Positions 23,059 through 33,122 of a DNA stretch of 64,000 bases are shown here, in pieces. The notes under the pieces were generated by a model that was given only the letters and a program-made list of their open reading frames with translations, did no database searches and was not told the DNA's origin. This stretch comes from Cladosporium sp. IMV 00045 (lineage: Eukaryota; Ascomycota; Dothideomycetes; Cladosporiales; Cladosporiaceae). Where the stretch lies: NCBI GenBank assembly GCA_001931905.2, contig MSJI02000862.1:1-64000 (forward strand). Direction: 5' to 3'. The stretch's first letter is position 1. Every line of letters starts with the position of its first letter. Made by a program: the position numbers and the translations under genes.

Positions 23059-23526
23059 ACAAGACAAGAAATAAATACCCGATAATCTTACCTTAGTAAA
23101 AACAGCAGAATCTACAAACGGCCCAAATCGGGCGTCGTGCATGCCGAAGCTCCGGGCAAAGCTGTGGCCCATTAGTAATCGCCAGCTGCCCGCGCCTTTG
23201 TTCCGAGGCTTCCCAAGCTTTCTCCCTCGCCTCTCACTGCCGTTCCGCCACCAGTTCACTAACACACCCTCCACGATTATGAAATAATAACCACGCTTGA
23301 ATTATGCCATCAGACACAGAGGCGGAGTTAAGTATACCGTAATACAAAATCACCCGATCCCCCCACTCTCGTCTAATCTCATCATTTGTCTACACATTCA
23401 CCCCACCATCACTGCCCTTTGTAACATCTTAACATACCTACATCACCTTCAGCTATCACCAACAAACAACACAATCAACCTCTTCCAGCACCGCCCACCG
23501 TGGCCTTCCACGCAACCGCCCGCACA
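23059..23526. other. Intergenic region upstream of DsbA-like gene
   Basis: About 470 bases. It is pyrimidine-rich toward the DsbA-like start (many CACC/ATCACC runs near 23340-23480), a common fungal core-promoter feature. No gene seen. Confidence 0.45.
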
Positions 23527-24231
23527 ATGACCAAATACACCATCTCCATCGTCTCCGACACCGTCTGCCCCTGGTGCTACGTGGGCAAAAACCGGCTCGA
23601 ACTCGCCATCAAGCAACACAAAACCACCCACCCCTCCGACACCTTCACGACGACCTGGCACCCCTTCTACCTCAACCCCGATGCTCCCAAGGAATCCACC
23701 GACAAGCGCGCCCTGTACGCCGCCAAATTCGGCGCCCAGCGCACCCAGGTCATGCAAGCCCACCTGGCCCGCCTGGGCAAGGCCGTCGGCATCGACTTCC
23801 AGTTCGGCGGGCGCACGGGTAACACGCGCGATTCGCACCGGTTGATTCAGCTGGGTCGTACGAAGGGTGAGGGCGTGCAGACGAGGGTGGTCGAGGAGCT
23901 TTTCAACGCGTATTTCGAGAATGAGGAGGACATCACCGACACAGAGACGTTGGTTGGCAGGGGTGTGAAGGCCGGTTTGGAGGAGAAGGAGGTCAGGGAG
24001 TGGTTGAAGAGTGGTGCTGGCGGGGAGGAGGTCGATAGGGAGGTCAAGGAGGCGCAGAAGAAGTTCGTCACCGGCGTGCCGAATTTCACGATTAATGGTC
24101 GCTTTGAGGTGCAGGGCGCGGAGGAGCCGGCGGCGTTTTTGCAGGTTTTCGAGGAGATTAAGGATACGGAGGGCGGTGGATTGGGGGAGCAGGGGTTGAG
24201 GGTTGAGGGGGGCGTGGAGAATACTTGTTAG
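23527..24231 (+). CDS. DsbA-family (FrnE-like) thioredoxin-fold oxidoreductase
   Basis: Single exon, 234 residues. The first ATG is at 23527; the frame is open upstream only from a GTG. The protein opens MTKYTISIVSDTVCPWCYVGK, placing an active-site CPWC at Cys14-Cys17 at the end of strand 1. A long helical insert follows, then the cis-proline segment TGVPNFTINGRFEVQGA. This is the DSBA-like domain found in FrnE and 2-hydroxychromene-2-carboxylate isomerase relatives. No signal peptide is seen, so it is probably cytosolic and acts in thiol-disulfide or glutathione-linked chemistry. The substrate cannot be told from sequence. Confidence 0.9.
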   Translation: MTKYTISIVSDTVCPWCYVGKNRLELAIKQHKTTHPSDTFTTTWHPFYLNPDAPKESTDKRALYAAKFGAQRTQVMQAHLARLGKAVGIDFQFGGRTGNTRDSHRLIQLGRTKGEGVQTRVVEELFNAYFENEEDITDTETLVGRGVKAGLEEKEVREWLKSGAGGEEVDREVKEAQKKFVTGVPNFTINGRFEVQGAEEPAAFLQVFEEIKDTEGGGLGEQGLRVEGGVENTC

Positions 24232-24486
24232 GTGGTTTGGAGGCGACGACGGTATGATACTTTACGAGTACCCGACTGTTTTTAACAAAACAAAAATGCT
24301 TTTGTCGAATACGAGTGTTATTATTTGATCGAATCTAGTTATTACCTTCAGCTCTAGTCACTCCCCCTAGTGTTCGTTCCATTGCTTAGTGTTTCGAAAG
24401 GACACAATCACCGTCTAAAATCATCCAAGTCATCATCACCATCCATACCCCTCGAACGACCTCGATCAAAAGTAAAGCATTCCTCA

Positions 24487-26025
24487 TCAACCCCCAATCC
24501 CATCAGCAAAAGCAATCCCCGCCCTCACAAACCAAATCTCCTCCTCCGTCCAAACGCCAACCCCACTGTCGCGCATCCCATCCCTATCCTGCGGAAACTC
24601 CGTGACGGACAGGAGCTGGCGGGTGATATTTGAAGTTTTGGCTTCGACGAGGAGGGAGGGGGTGGAGGGTTCGCTAGGATCTGTTGGTGGTGTCGTTGAT
24701 TTGGTCTCGCGATCAGAGAAGGCGGACAATGCTGGTCTTGTGGCGGCGCGCGGAGGGATGGGTGGTTTTGATGGGTAGGTTGATCCTTGACCTTTCGATG
24801 GTTCGAAAGGGTTGGGTTCGACGGGTGATGTCGGTAGGGAGTCGATCGGTCTTTCGAGCGAGGGTGGCGTGCTGTTGATAGATCTCGCGTGTACTGAGCT
24901 GGAATTCGACCATAGCCTCCGTAGTTGGGTCTCGTTGAAGGCGGTCTTTGGATGATTTGAAAGGTGTATTGAACGGGATCTCATCGTTTCTAGGCTTTGT
25001 TGCATTCTTCTAGTCGTTACTTCGTCGTCGATCATCCGCGACAGGTCCAGCAGGGCTTGATCGTACTCGTTCCAAACTCCAGTTTTACATGTTGAATCAA
25101 GACCACTTGTCAAGTTGATCGATGTTTTGCGCTCTAGTGTTCTGATCATTTGCTCAAGTGGTGCACGCAGATAGGCTGGATGAGGCGAGTTTGTTCGATC
25201 TCGTACGAGCAACAATAGCGATCGATCGAGATGGCGTTCGTTGGAGTGAGCTTCGATGGGATCAGGATCGCTGTCGTTGCTTTGTAGTCTGGGTGCATGA
25301 GTACCGGCGTGCGTATTGGTTGACGAAGATACTGTCACATCGCCTGCGCGTCGGCTTTGCTGAACATGCTGGGCAGTCCCATTTGCAAGAAATGGAAGCA
25401 ATTGTGTTCTACCATTGAACATTCTGACGCGAGTCTTCGCAACTCTGCGCTCAGCGTTGAATAGGACATCTCTGAATCCATTACGCGGCAGTCCAGGACA
25501 ACGACGGGTTTGATGAGGCTTGTTGACGTTACTTCCTACCCAAGCGACCGCATGCGCAGGGCGGATCCCTTTCTTGCATCTGTCCCTCGCTTCTTGTAGG
25601 CGTGCGTCTAAGAGGTCTTCTTCCTCATGGATGTCAGCTATGGAAGGTCTTGTCTGTCGATCAAGGCCCGCCGCTTTCTTAACCTCCTCCTCGAACGAAT
25701 CGCCGGTCGAAACAGTCGGAAGAGAATCTTCGAACCTGGCTCGTCGTTGAGTTCTTCTCTCATCTGGAGAATTATAACTACTTCGATCGGTCTTCAACCC
25801 AGATTTTGGAGTCGTGGCAGTCCTGTGGGCGGGTTGTATACTGGCGACATTGCTATCCTGCCTGAGAGACCTGGTTTTTGTAGTATGATTCGCCTTGGCT
25901 GGTGTTTTCGAGGTGAAAAACTTGATAAGATCTTCGACAGATCGGTTGTAGCTTCTCGCTGAGCCCCTGTCTTCCATTTCGGAGTTGGTCAATTGTGGCG
26001 TTTTTGATGAGTTGCCTGTCACCAT
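24487..26025 (-). CDS. Disordered hypothetical protein, 512 residues
   Basis: Not recognised. A single unbroken frame of 512 residues with a plausible ATG at 26025 and no antisense rival of similar length. It is rich in Ser, Thr, Arg and Pro and mostly of low predicted order. Two parts look structured: an N-terminal motif SYNRSVEDLIKFFTSKTPA (about residues 25-43) and a C-terminal stretch, IWFVRAGIAFADGIGG, at the very end. A central block (WNEYDQALLDLSRMIDDEVTTRRMQ) looks helical. No signal peptide or membrane span. It is likely a lineage-restricted nuclear or cytosolic scaffold, but no function is claimed. Confidence 0.65.
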   Translation of the reverse strand: MVTGNSSKTPQLTNSEMEDRGSARSYNRSVEDLIKFFTSKTPAKANHTTKTRSLRQDSNVASIQPAHRTATTPKSGLKTDRSSYNSPDERRTQRRARFEDSLPTVSTGDSFEEEVKKAAGLDRQTRPSIADIHEEEDLLDARLQEARDRCKKGIRPAHAVAWVGSNVNKPHQTRRCPGLPRNGFRDVLFNAERRVAKTRVRMFNGRTQLLPFLANGTAQHVQQSRRAGDVTVSSSTNTHAGTHAPRLQSNDSDPDPIEAHSNERHLDRSLLLLVRDRTNSPHPAYLRAPLEQMIRTLERKTSINLTSGLDSTCKTGVWNEYDQALLDLSRMIDDEVTTRRMQQSLETMRSRSIHLSNHPKTAFNETQLRRLWSNSSSVHARSINSTPPSLERPIDSLPTSPVEPNPFEPSKGQGSTYPSKPPIPPRAATRPALSAFSDRETKSTTPPTDPSEPSTPSLLVEAKTSNITRQLLSVTEFPQDRDGMRDSGVGVWTEEEIWFVRAGIAFADGIGG

Positions 26026-27305
26026 CCGAAGACGATGATCATCGCCCTAAGTATTCGAGAGATGCAAGCAACGCGAGCAATGCAACGTGAAAAAGAAGAA
26101 AATCAGCGGAGAGCAGGGTAAAATTGAATTCTGTAGCTTCAGAAATGACATTGTGCGATCAACCTATCCTCGGACAGAGTGTAACCACAGGTAACCAAGT
26201 TGGAGTTGGATATATCTGCTTACGCTAGTCACTCACTGGATAGCAGCGTTTGTCATGCCAATCAAGCAGCAGTAGAATATATTGTTGAGGCAACCCCGCT
26301 CGGAGGATCGACATCGTATGATTTCAGGCATTCTCATTCGTAGAGTTGCGAGAAGAACAAACATACTGTAGGCTCCAGCGCAAACACACACGATGTTGCA
26401 GCGCTTGGAGGAGTTAGGACCAAGAGGCTACACTTGCAGTCCTTTGCTGTGTTGACTTGTTTTAAGCATTGTTCCGTCCGGCAGACTGTCATATAGGTGT
26501 CACCGATCCGGTCGAAGGCCTTAGAGGGTTAATGTAATGGTTTGCTTGTTCCTTGAGCTCCCATCTCAAATTGCGATATCACCGTCAAGGGGCGCATGAT
26601 CGAATGTCGAACGTTTAGCAATAGCATTAAGTAAAGACGCCTGTCTAATCGTCCCCTCTAGAAGCGGAGCTCGGATTGTCGCTGCCGACGATAGTTTCGA
26701 GCTCGCATGGTCCAGTCAGCAGTATATGGTGTTGTGTTCGAGGCTGCACAACACTTCGAAGCACCGGAATTGGGGTACCTAGGGTTAGGGTTATATCACC
26801 CGTGCCCGCGGCCCTGTTACCGAGGCACATCAGCCGATAAAAGAAAGCTTATTATCTTGACTTCGTATTTGGTCCGCGTCGCGGAAGGGTAGGACGCGCG
26901 CGTACGAGATCCTGCAATATCTGTATTGCATCCTTGTCGGTGATCACGCGCTAGTGGAGATAGGAGCTATGCCTGATCGTCATCGCCACCTGTACTCCAC
27001 GATCAATATATCAAATAACACTTCTGGAGGTCGGCATATGTACATCTCCAGTTGGGTTCGAGCAGATATCATGTCTTTCCTCGATAATTCTGGACGATGG
27101 AAGAGCTCAGTTGACTGGCAGCAAGTAGATGGACCGCTCCACGACAGCATCAAGAAACAAGCTCTTTGCGGCAGCATGATGTGTTAAAACCTGCAGGAAT
27201 TTCCCAGCCTCTATCGTGTTTTAGATTCAACCTCGGGATCGTCGAACCCACACACGGACGGCATGATACGGCCGTGAACAACGCAAGTCAAAAGTCTTAA
27301 ACAAC

Positions 27306-27306
<1 letters not shown>
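26026..27306. other. Intergenic region with telomere-like stretch
   Basis: About 1.3 kb upstream of the orphan gene and the esterase gene. It contains a short telomere-like stretch at 26780-26793 (listed separately). A 77-residue frame at 26954-27187 has no support. Confidence 0.45.
26780..26793 (+). repeat. Interstitial telomere-like repeat
   Basis: Two joined TTAGGG-type units (TAGGGTTAGGGTTA). Too short for a chromosome end, and genes lie on both sides. Similar stretches occur at 31.07, 31.94 and 61.74 kb. Confidence 0.6.

Positions 27307-27337
<31 letters not shown>
27307..27337 (+). repeat. Homopolymer of 31 C
   Basis: An uninterrupted run of 31 cytosines ending 83 bases before the esterase ATG. 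On the minus strand it is a G run able to form stacked G structures. Its exact length may be unreliable in any assembly. Confidence 0.95.
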
Positions 27338-27339
<2 letters not shown>

Positions 27340-27419
27340 AGGCGGACAACGAACGCCTCTACACCCCATGTCTCGTGCACCCTTGACATTCCCCTTCTAA
27401 TCTCTGAATCTGTAGCAAA

Positions 27420-28559
27420 ATGTCTAGTCATGAGAGACGACCAGCGACGCTGCTCGAGCGCATGGCCAATGCCTCTATTTTGCCTGTGATAGGTATGTGA
27501 GAGAGCAAGAAACATGTATAACGACAAGCTCATGGCTGACATTCCCATTAACATAAAGCCATACGAACTATCTTTACCATCCCCATCATTTCGATATCTG
27601 TCTACGGTGCTGGATGGCCCCTAAGACGCATCATCGGCGTCTCACTCTTACAGAACATGGGATCTCTCACGAACCGGGAGTCTCATCATGCAAGTGTGCC
27701 CACTACCGGAGAGTCAATCATTGCTGCCTGTCGCAAGAGAGACGTCCATGTTTCATCGTTTCGAATCCGGTGTGGACAATATCCCGATGCTGCAATGCAT
27801 GAGATCAAGCTCAGCGGCCAAGGTGGCACCCTCCTCTATTTCCATGGCGGAGGGTATAGAAATGGCCTTGGAGGCGCAGGCCACGTACCAATGGTACTAG
27901 ACTGTGCAGCTGCCTCTGGTGCTTCTAGGGTAGTCTTTCTGGAATACGGTCTTACTCCAAGACCGAAATACCCGGGCCAGCTCGGCCAAGCAGCGCGTGC
28001 ACTGGATGTCCTTCTCAACGAGCAAGGCCTTCGCCCATCTCAGCTGATTCTTGGAGGTGACTCCGCCGGCGGTAATCTCGTCCTGGCCCTTCTCGCGCAC
28101 CTCGAGGAACCGCACCCCGCTATTCCACCAGTCGAAGGCTTCAAATCAGGAGAAAGATTTCACGGCGTATTCCTCATCAGTCCATGGGTGACAATTCCGC
28201 AGACCGCCAGCAGTTTCAACGAAAACGCCACAAGAGACTATCTAAACCAACAGCGGATCGCCCGATTCTTAGACTTTTGGAGGCCTCGCAACGAGGTATG
28301 GGCCGACCCCCTCAAGGCTGGTCCGGAATTCTGGAAGACTGTACCTGCGGATCAGATGTTCATCTCGGTTGGAGGCTTCGAAGTCTTCAGAGATGATGTG
28401 ATCAAGATGGCCAAAATCTGCGAGGCAGCCATTGGGGATCGATCGAAATTCATCCTTGCGCCAGGCGAGATCCACGTTCAGCCGGCCGTAGACACCGCGC
28501 TGGGCCTTCCGCCGCCCCAATCGCTTGTTGCACTTCTTGAGTGGCTACGAGCGCTATAA
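27420..28559 (+). CDS. Alpha/beta-hydrolase (HSL-type esterase), N-terminally membrane-anchored
   Basis: Carboxylester hydrolase of the alpha/beta-hydrolase fold-3 (hormone-sensitive-lipase-like) group. Two exons, 27420-27492 and 27559-28559 (intron 66 bases, donor GTATGT), give 357 residues. Starting at the internal ATG 27657 would lose a hydrophobic segment (TIFTIPIISISVYGAGW, about residues 27-43) that looks like a membrane anchor. The oxyanion motif HGGGYR lies near 120 and the nucleophile Ser193 in GGDSAGG. Probable acid and base are Glu299 (GGFEVFRDD) and His330 (GEIHVQP). The promoter region includes the 31-C run. Substrate is unknown; fungal relatives act on short-chain or steroid-like esters. 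Confidence 0.88.
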
Positions 28560-28765
28560 GCGGAACTTGCAAATGAGCTTGGAGGCAGTGACAATAATGA
28601 AGTTCCGCAAACGGCGACCGTGCGGTGTCCCGATTGACCAGTGATCGAACAAAACCTCAATGCATCCTTCAGACTTTGGATAATGCAATCAATATAGACC
28701 AACCAGCTACAGACAAGCATGCTCAAGGATTCACAAGTGAGGTTGACTCCAGCAAAAAGACAAAA

Positions 28766-28884
28766 ACATACAACAGGCGGGATTCCCAGATGGTCACCCA
28801 CTCTAGTACTAGTCGCCCGGTTCAGTGCTTATGTATGGCAGAGCGGACGGGATGCCCAGTTTTCACTGACCTATGGTCGTATGT
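28766..28884 (-). rRNA. 5S ribosomal RNA, dispersed copy
   Basis: About 119 bases on the minus strand. It opens ACATACGACCATAGG and closes GCCTGTTGTATGT, whose ends pair (ACATAC with GTATGT). The internal promoter region is well matched, for example CATCCCGTCCGCTC and TGGGTGACCATC. Helix II is intact through the complementary CAGTG and CACTG. A TTTTT terminator follows at once. Filamentous ascomycetes scatter 5S genes away from the rDNA, so a lone copy between protein genes is normal. Some loop positions differ from the Neurospora-type sequence as I recall it, so reduced activity cannot be excluded. Confidence 0.9.
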
Positions 28885-29006
28885 GCTTGAAACATGAGTT
28901 TATTTGATTATGAACAATACGCCTAGGCGCATGTTTAATTCATGCTGCCTCCAGCGTAAAGTGGTCCAGCACAAGTACTCCATGTCCGAGTCCAGAAAAT
29001 CAACAG

Positions 29007-30306
29007 CTACTGGTACACCAACCCAATCACCTTCCGGTTCAATTTACGCGGATGCTTGTAGTGTTTGTAGCCACAGCCCGGCGAGCCGGCAGCGGCAGGT
29101 GAGCTGGTATTTCCCGCTTTGCCATTCATTTGTGTCGGTGGCCTGGAACCCGAAGTGTCGGGTGCAGAAGTGGTGGACATTCCTGCGAGCTGGTCTTCGA
29201 GCCGAGCCAGCCTCTGTTCGAGATCGGTGTTTTCTTGCTTCGTCTTCTCCAGCCGCTCGTCGTCAGAAGAAGAGGAAGGCTCGTAGGAAGTGGTCTTGCC
29301 ACTTGTAGGAGCATTTCCTTCCGCTGCCTTTGAGCTTTCCTCAAACTCTTTCTGGCGTCCAGCGAGGTCTTTTTCTTTCTGGTGAAGATCGCTTTGCGCT
29401 TTCTGGAAAGCAGCGCGGTCGGCTGCTAGCTTTTGCTCGCCGGAGCTGAGGGCGTCGAGTTTGCGCTGAAGGTCGGATTCCCGCTGGGCTTGATCATCTG
29501 AAGCCTTGTCTGATCTGCTCTCTGGTGACTTTGATTTCTGTTGTTGAGAGACAGCATCCTCGCGAGCTTGCAGGTCTTTCAGCTTCTGGTTGTAAGCGGA
29601 CGCGCGGTCCTCCTCTTCTTTGGCCGAGGACGCTTGGCGGTCTTGCAGCTCTTTCATCTTCCGGTCCCATTCCGTGGATAGATCTTTATCCTTTTGAGCA
29701 AGACTGTTTTCCCGCTCTTCCAAGGCTTTGAGCTTTGCATCGAAATCCACTTTGGACGTGTCAGAGGTATTTGATGCGGATGCTAGAGGGTTGAAGGTAG
29801 CAGCTGTCTCAGTATCGATCAGGTACCATGAGAACCAGTAGTCGCGCGTGGGCTGCGAATGGAGTATTAGCCAAGTACATTAAAGGGCTTTAATCGTTAC
29901 CACGTACCACCCATGTCCACAAATGCACTTTCATTCCCACGGCGCCTTTTGCCACGGGTCTGCCCTCAAAGTGGTTGAGGTAAACGTTCGGATACTGCAC
30001 GGGGCTGAATCGACATGCGCCTGGCGCAGTGACATCGTCGCTCGAAATCCTCCACCATTGCTTCTCTCCTGTGCCCACTGTTGCCCAGCATCCGCCGCCG
30101 TTTGCGTGCAAATATTTGCCATTCGAGGCGCTCCTTAAAGCGACAACGTTCGGTTCGCTGCCAGCCTCCATGGTCCATTTCTCCTCGTCGCCTTGTTGGC
30201 CTTTGTTCTCTGCGACTACGCCGGAGGGCCTGCCGTTTGCTTGGTTGGCGAGGACGTGGCCATTGGACACGCTGGTGACGTAGAACGCCTTGTTGGAGTC
30301 CGGCAT
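29007..30306 (-). CDS. Beta-trefoil-like domain fused to long coiled coil
   Basis: Two exons, 29908-30306 and 29007-29852 (intron 55 bases, donor GTACGT), join as LWTWV to PTRDYWFSWYLID and give 414 residues. ATG 30306 (MPDSNKAFYVTSVSNGHVLA) is preferred over an upstream in-frame start with unrelated sequence. Residues 1-150 look like a beta-trefoil, related to fascin or ricin-B-type folds. It has repeated turns such as SNGHVLAN and SNGKYLHANGG, and Trp-rich strands KWTM and QWWRIS. From about 175 to 350 the chain is a charged coiled coil (MKELQDRQ, DLQRKLDAL, DLEQRLARLEDQ). The C-terminus is basic. It may bind cytoskeleton or glycan and oligomerise; this is inference. Confidence 0.75.
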
Positions 30307-31185
30307 GCTGTATGTAGGCCTGTGGTCTGTGTGAAAGCGAAGCGAGTATTGCTGCTGCGTTCTTTGGGTCAAAGAAAATCTGCAATAACAAGGAAGCAAA
30401 TGGGAGAGAAAAGAGCTTGAAGCGAGCACTTCCAATAAGAAACAAAGCAAATACTCCCTACTATAGATGAGAGGTGGACATCACACAATGTTCACCCCTC
30501 GCTGCATGCTCACCAATTCCCGTTGTCCATTGCGTCCAGGAAGCGATGACGAGACCTAAGCGTCTAGGCGCCGTGTACCCAGTGTATACTGGCGTGAGTG
30601 ACAGTTTTTTACATGCAGGGCAAGTTCGTGCGAATTCCCTAGGTACCCCCGGAGGTAGTTAAGTTGGATGGAGTCGGCGGGACCAACACAACGTAGACCC
30701 GGACTAGGCTCCTGGTATCGCGATCGGAGCAGGGTATATGTAGGGAGCGCAGGTGGAAGTTGGGAGATCGGAGCTAGATATTTCCAGATGCTGAGGGAGT
30801 GGTGGAGGTTGCGTCGAGTGTGAACGTCAGTGCTCCACTTGAGATCGGCCTTCCAGACTCCTGGGCCGATGGATTTCTTACGCACAGCTGGCAGGTCCTC
30901 GATATAGAAAAGGTGAAACCACTACTATTGGCCCAGCGGTCAATACTATGAGGGAGGCATGAAACACTGTAGGGGTTACAATATTCCGGCGGAGGGTTTG
31001 CTAAGTATTAGGTGTGTTGATGTAGGTCACAGGAGGCTGTATCCCCGTGAAGTCGATTTGCTTCGTCTGGCGTTAGGGTTAGAGTTGGGGTTAGCTGCAA
31101 TACGGCATCGGTCTCAGCATTTAGTAATGATTATATGAAATGAGGGATAGCCAGTAGTAGCGAGCTCCCGTATCACAAGAGCAAC
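30307..31185. other. Intergenic region upstream of beta-trefoil gene
   Basis: About 880 bases without a supported gene. A degenerate telomere-like stretch sits at 31073-31094. Confidence 0.45.
31073..31094 (+). repeat. Interstitial telomere-like repeat
   Basis: Degenerate TTAGGG-type stretch, TTAGGGTTAGAG followed by TTGGGGTTAG. It lies about 90 bases from the decayed 5S copy. Confidence 0.55.
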
Positions 31186-31305
31186 AAAATAACAGAAATA
31201 GGTTTTATAGATGGTCATTCCAGTACTATTCTTAATTGCCTGGTTTAATGCTTGTTGTACACAGCAGAGAGGACGGGATGCCTAGTTTTCACTGGGTTCG
31301 TATGT
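31186..31305 (-). pseudogene. Decayed 5S rRNA copy
   Basis: Minus-strand remnant of a 5S gene, alignable along most of its length to the copy at 28.8 kb. Shared blocks are ACATACGA, CAGTGAAAACT, GGCATCCCGTCC and TGACCATCT. Most differences are transitions (for example ACTGGGC to ACTAGGC and CCGGGCGAC to CCAGGCAAT), plus small indels. The 3' end no longer pairs with the 5' end and no T-run terminator follows. It is unlikely to be functional. Confidence 0.8.
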
Positions 31306-32337
31306 ATCAGGTGGCAACGTAGGTGTATATTCAACGCAATTGATACTTTATCAGGACACCACTTAGAGGCTCCCGAAGCTGAGATCGTTCACAGCATCAT
31401 GGCTGCACGTTCTTCAATCGCGGCATGCGCTAGATTGCATCGATCATGCGTTATGAGGAATTGCGGAGTTCGCGCAGCAATTGTCGCAAAAAGGCTCCAA
31501 AACTTGCGCCGAAGGTGCCGAAAAAGACTGATCCCGATAGCTCGATGATGACCAGCGTTGCCCAAGCACGCACGCACTCAGCGCGGGAGGGGGCGCGAGA
31601 AGGTGGCTGAAGGCAGCAGATATTGATGGCTCTGCTGAAGTACAATTGGCCGACGAGTATGTGTGTTACTATCATGCCTCCTGAGAAGTTCATCCAAGAC
31701 CAGTGAGGTTCCAGAAGTGTCGAAAGACTGGCTAGGCAAGCCAAGAAGCTGATGGCTAACATCTTTCGTCAGAAATCTTCGTGATCGCTGTTTTCGTTGG
31801 AGTATGAAGAGACATAGGTAGGATCAGTGAAAGTGAGAGTGCAAAAAATTTCTCTGTCCCAAGGGAAGAAGCAGTCGTATCTCGGAGATCAAGTTTGGTC
31901 TTGGAACGGTTCGTCGGGTTGACTCAAGCTGCCATGCTAGGGTTAGGGTTGGGGTTGATGTCAAGTCATGGTCTCCACTCTTTGGCGATCGATTAGCACA
32001 ACATTCTTACGCATGATCTTTTGTGCAATTTAGAGCGCAAGTGAGATAATCGGAGGAAGCTTCGGCAAATAGACAGCTCGATCAAGTGGCCGTATTGTGA
32101 TCGTTGTCGTGAAATGCACGAAGCCTTCATCAGGGTTAGATTTGTTGATACATCTCATTATGAAAGGCTTATTATGTTGTCCAACAAAGATACTTGTTCC
32201 TGTTTCGGAAAATTGTATCGAACACAGACATAATTGAATCGTGAACAAGGATGAAATTAACAACTCATCGAAGACTATGCGCCCTCGCGAAGATCGCAGT
32301 CGAGACGATGGCATCGTAGGATGACCTAAGAAGTGGC
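31306..32337. other. Intergenic region with telomere-like stretch
   Basis: About 1 kb without a supported gene; frames of about 100 residues at 31252-31762 show no motif. A telomere-like stretch lies at 31937-31958. Confidence 0.45.
31937..31958 (+). repeat. Interstitial telomere-like repeat
   Basis: Reads CTAGGGTTAGGGTTGGGG followed by TTGA. The order TTAGGG-TTGGGG-TT is also found, inverted, at 61743-61764. Confidence 0.6.
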
Positions 32338-33122
32338 TTATACCACTGCCATAAAGTAAGTGACAGCGGCACCTAAGATCATTGCGGCGACACTTGCTTC
32401 TCTCTTCAAACCGACACTGCGTTCTGCCGCAATAAGGCAATCCCCTCGGTCCTCCTCCGCCGTCTGCTCGAGTCGGAAACTTCTCACACTATAGGGAAGT
32501 TCGCTGCAGGAGGGACTCTGCTCATCCTCGCATCCGCCCCATGAGAACCAGGGCTCCGATCCATCATCCACGCAATCTTCTCCGGCGAAGACTTTGAGCA
32601 TGAAGCTGCTAAAGTCCGCGTCCTCGTCGTTGTCAGAGCCGCCCCACAGCCCTGCAGCAGCTGACCTGCCCATTTGGAAGCGGGTCAAAGAGTAGTTCGA
32701 ATCAGTCGAGTAATTGTCCAGCATGGTCGCCATGTAGTCATTGGAACAGTTTGCGTTGATTGGGTTGCAAGTGGAAGTGGAACCGCCCTCTAAAGTCTCG
32801 AGGCCGTCTTGCTCGGAGGAGTATATGGAGGCTAGGTTGTAGCATGCATCAGTGTAGTTAGAATACATTCGAATCATGACGGCTTCCGATCCTTCGTCAT
32901 ATTGAGCGCAGTCTGTGCTTGAGTCGACAGACGAGGGTGTGTTCAAAGTCAATTCGGCAACGAACGGGACGCTGTTAGACGTAGGAAGAGCTGTTAGCAG
33001 ACGTCCACAGAAGGTATAATGGATGGGAGATGCCATGTTAGGCTAACGCACTTTGGCTCAGACTCCTGGGCATAGCATGCCGTTGCAATCACGAGCAAAA
33101 ATGCAGACGAGCGAAAAGCCAT
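32338..33122 (-). CDS. Predicted secreted, GPI-anchored orphan protein
   Basis: Not recognised. Two exons, 33052-33122 and 32338-32971 (intron 80 bases, donor GTGCGT, acceptor TCTAACAG), give 234 residues. The first exon supplies a signal peptide, MAFRSSAFLLVIATACYA, that a single-frame reading misses. The mature part is acidic, has about eight cysteines and several N-glycosylation sequons (NYT, NCS, NYS). The C-terminus is a hydrophobic tail (SVAAMILGAAVTYFMAVV) as in GPI-anchor signals. A TATA-like TACATAAATAG lies about 75 bases upstream of the start. It is probably a wall or plasma-membrane surface protein, possibly an effector; no function is assigned. Confidence 0.72.

Noticed and set aside
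26780..31958. Chromosome end suggested by TTAGGG-type runs
   Set aside because: Each run is under 25 bases and housekeeping genes continue on both sides.
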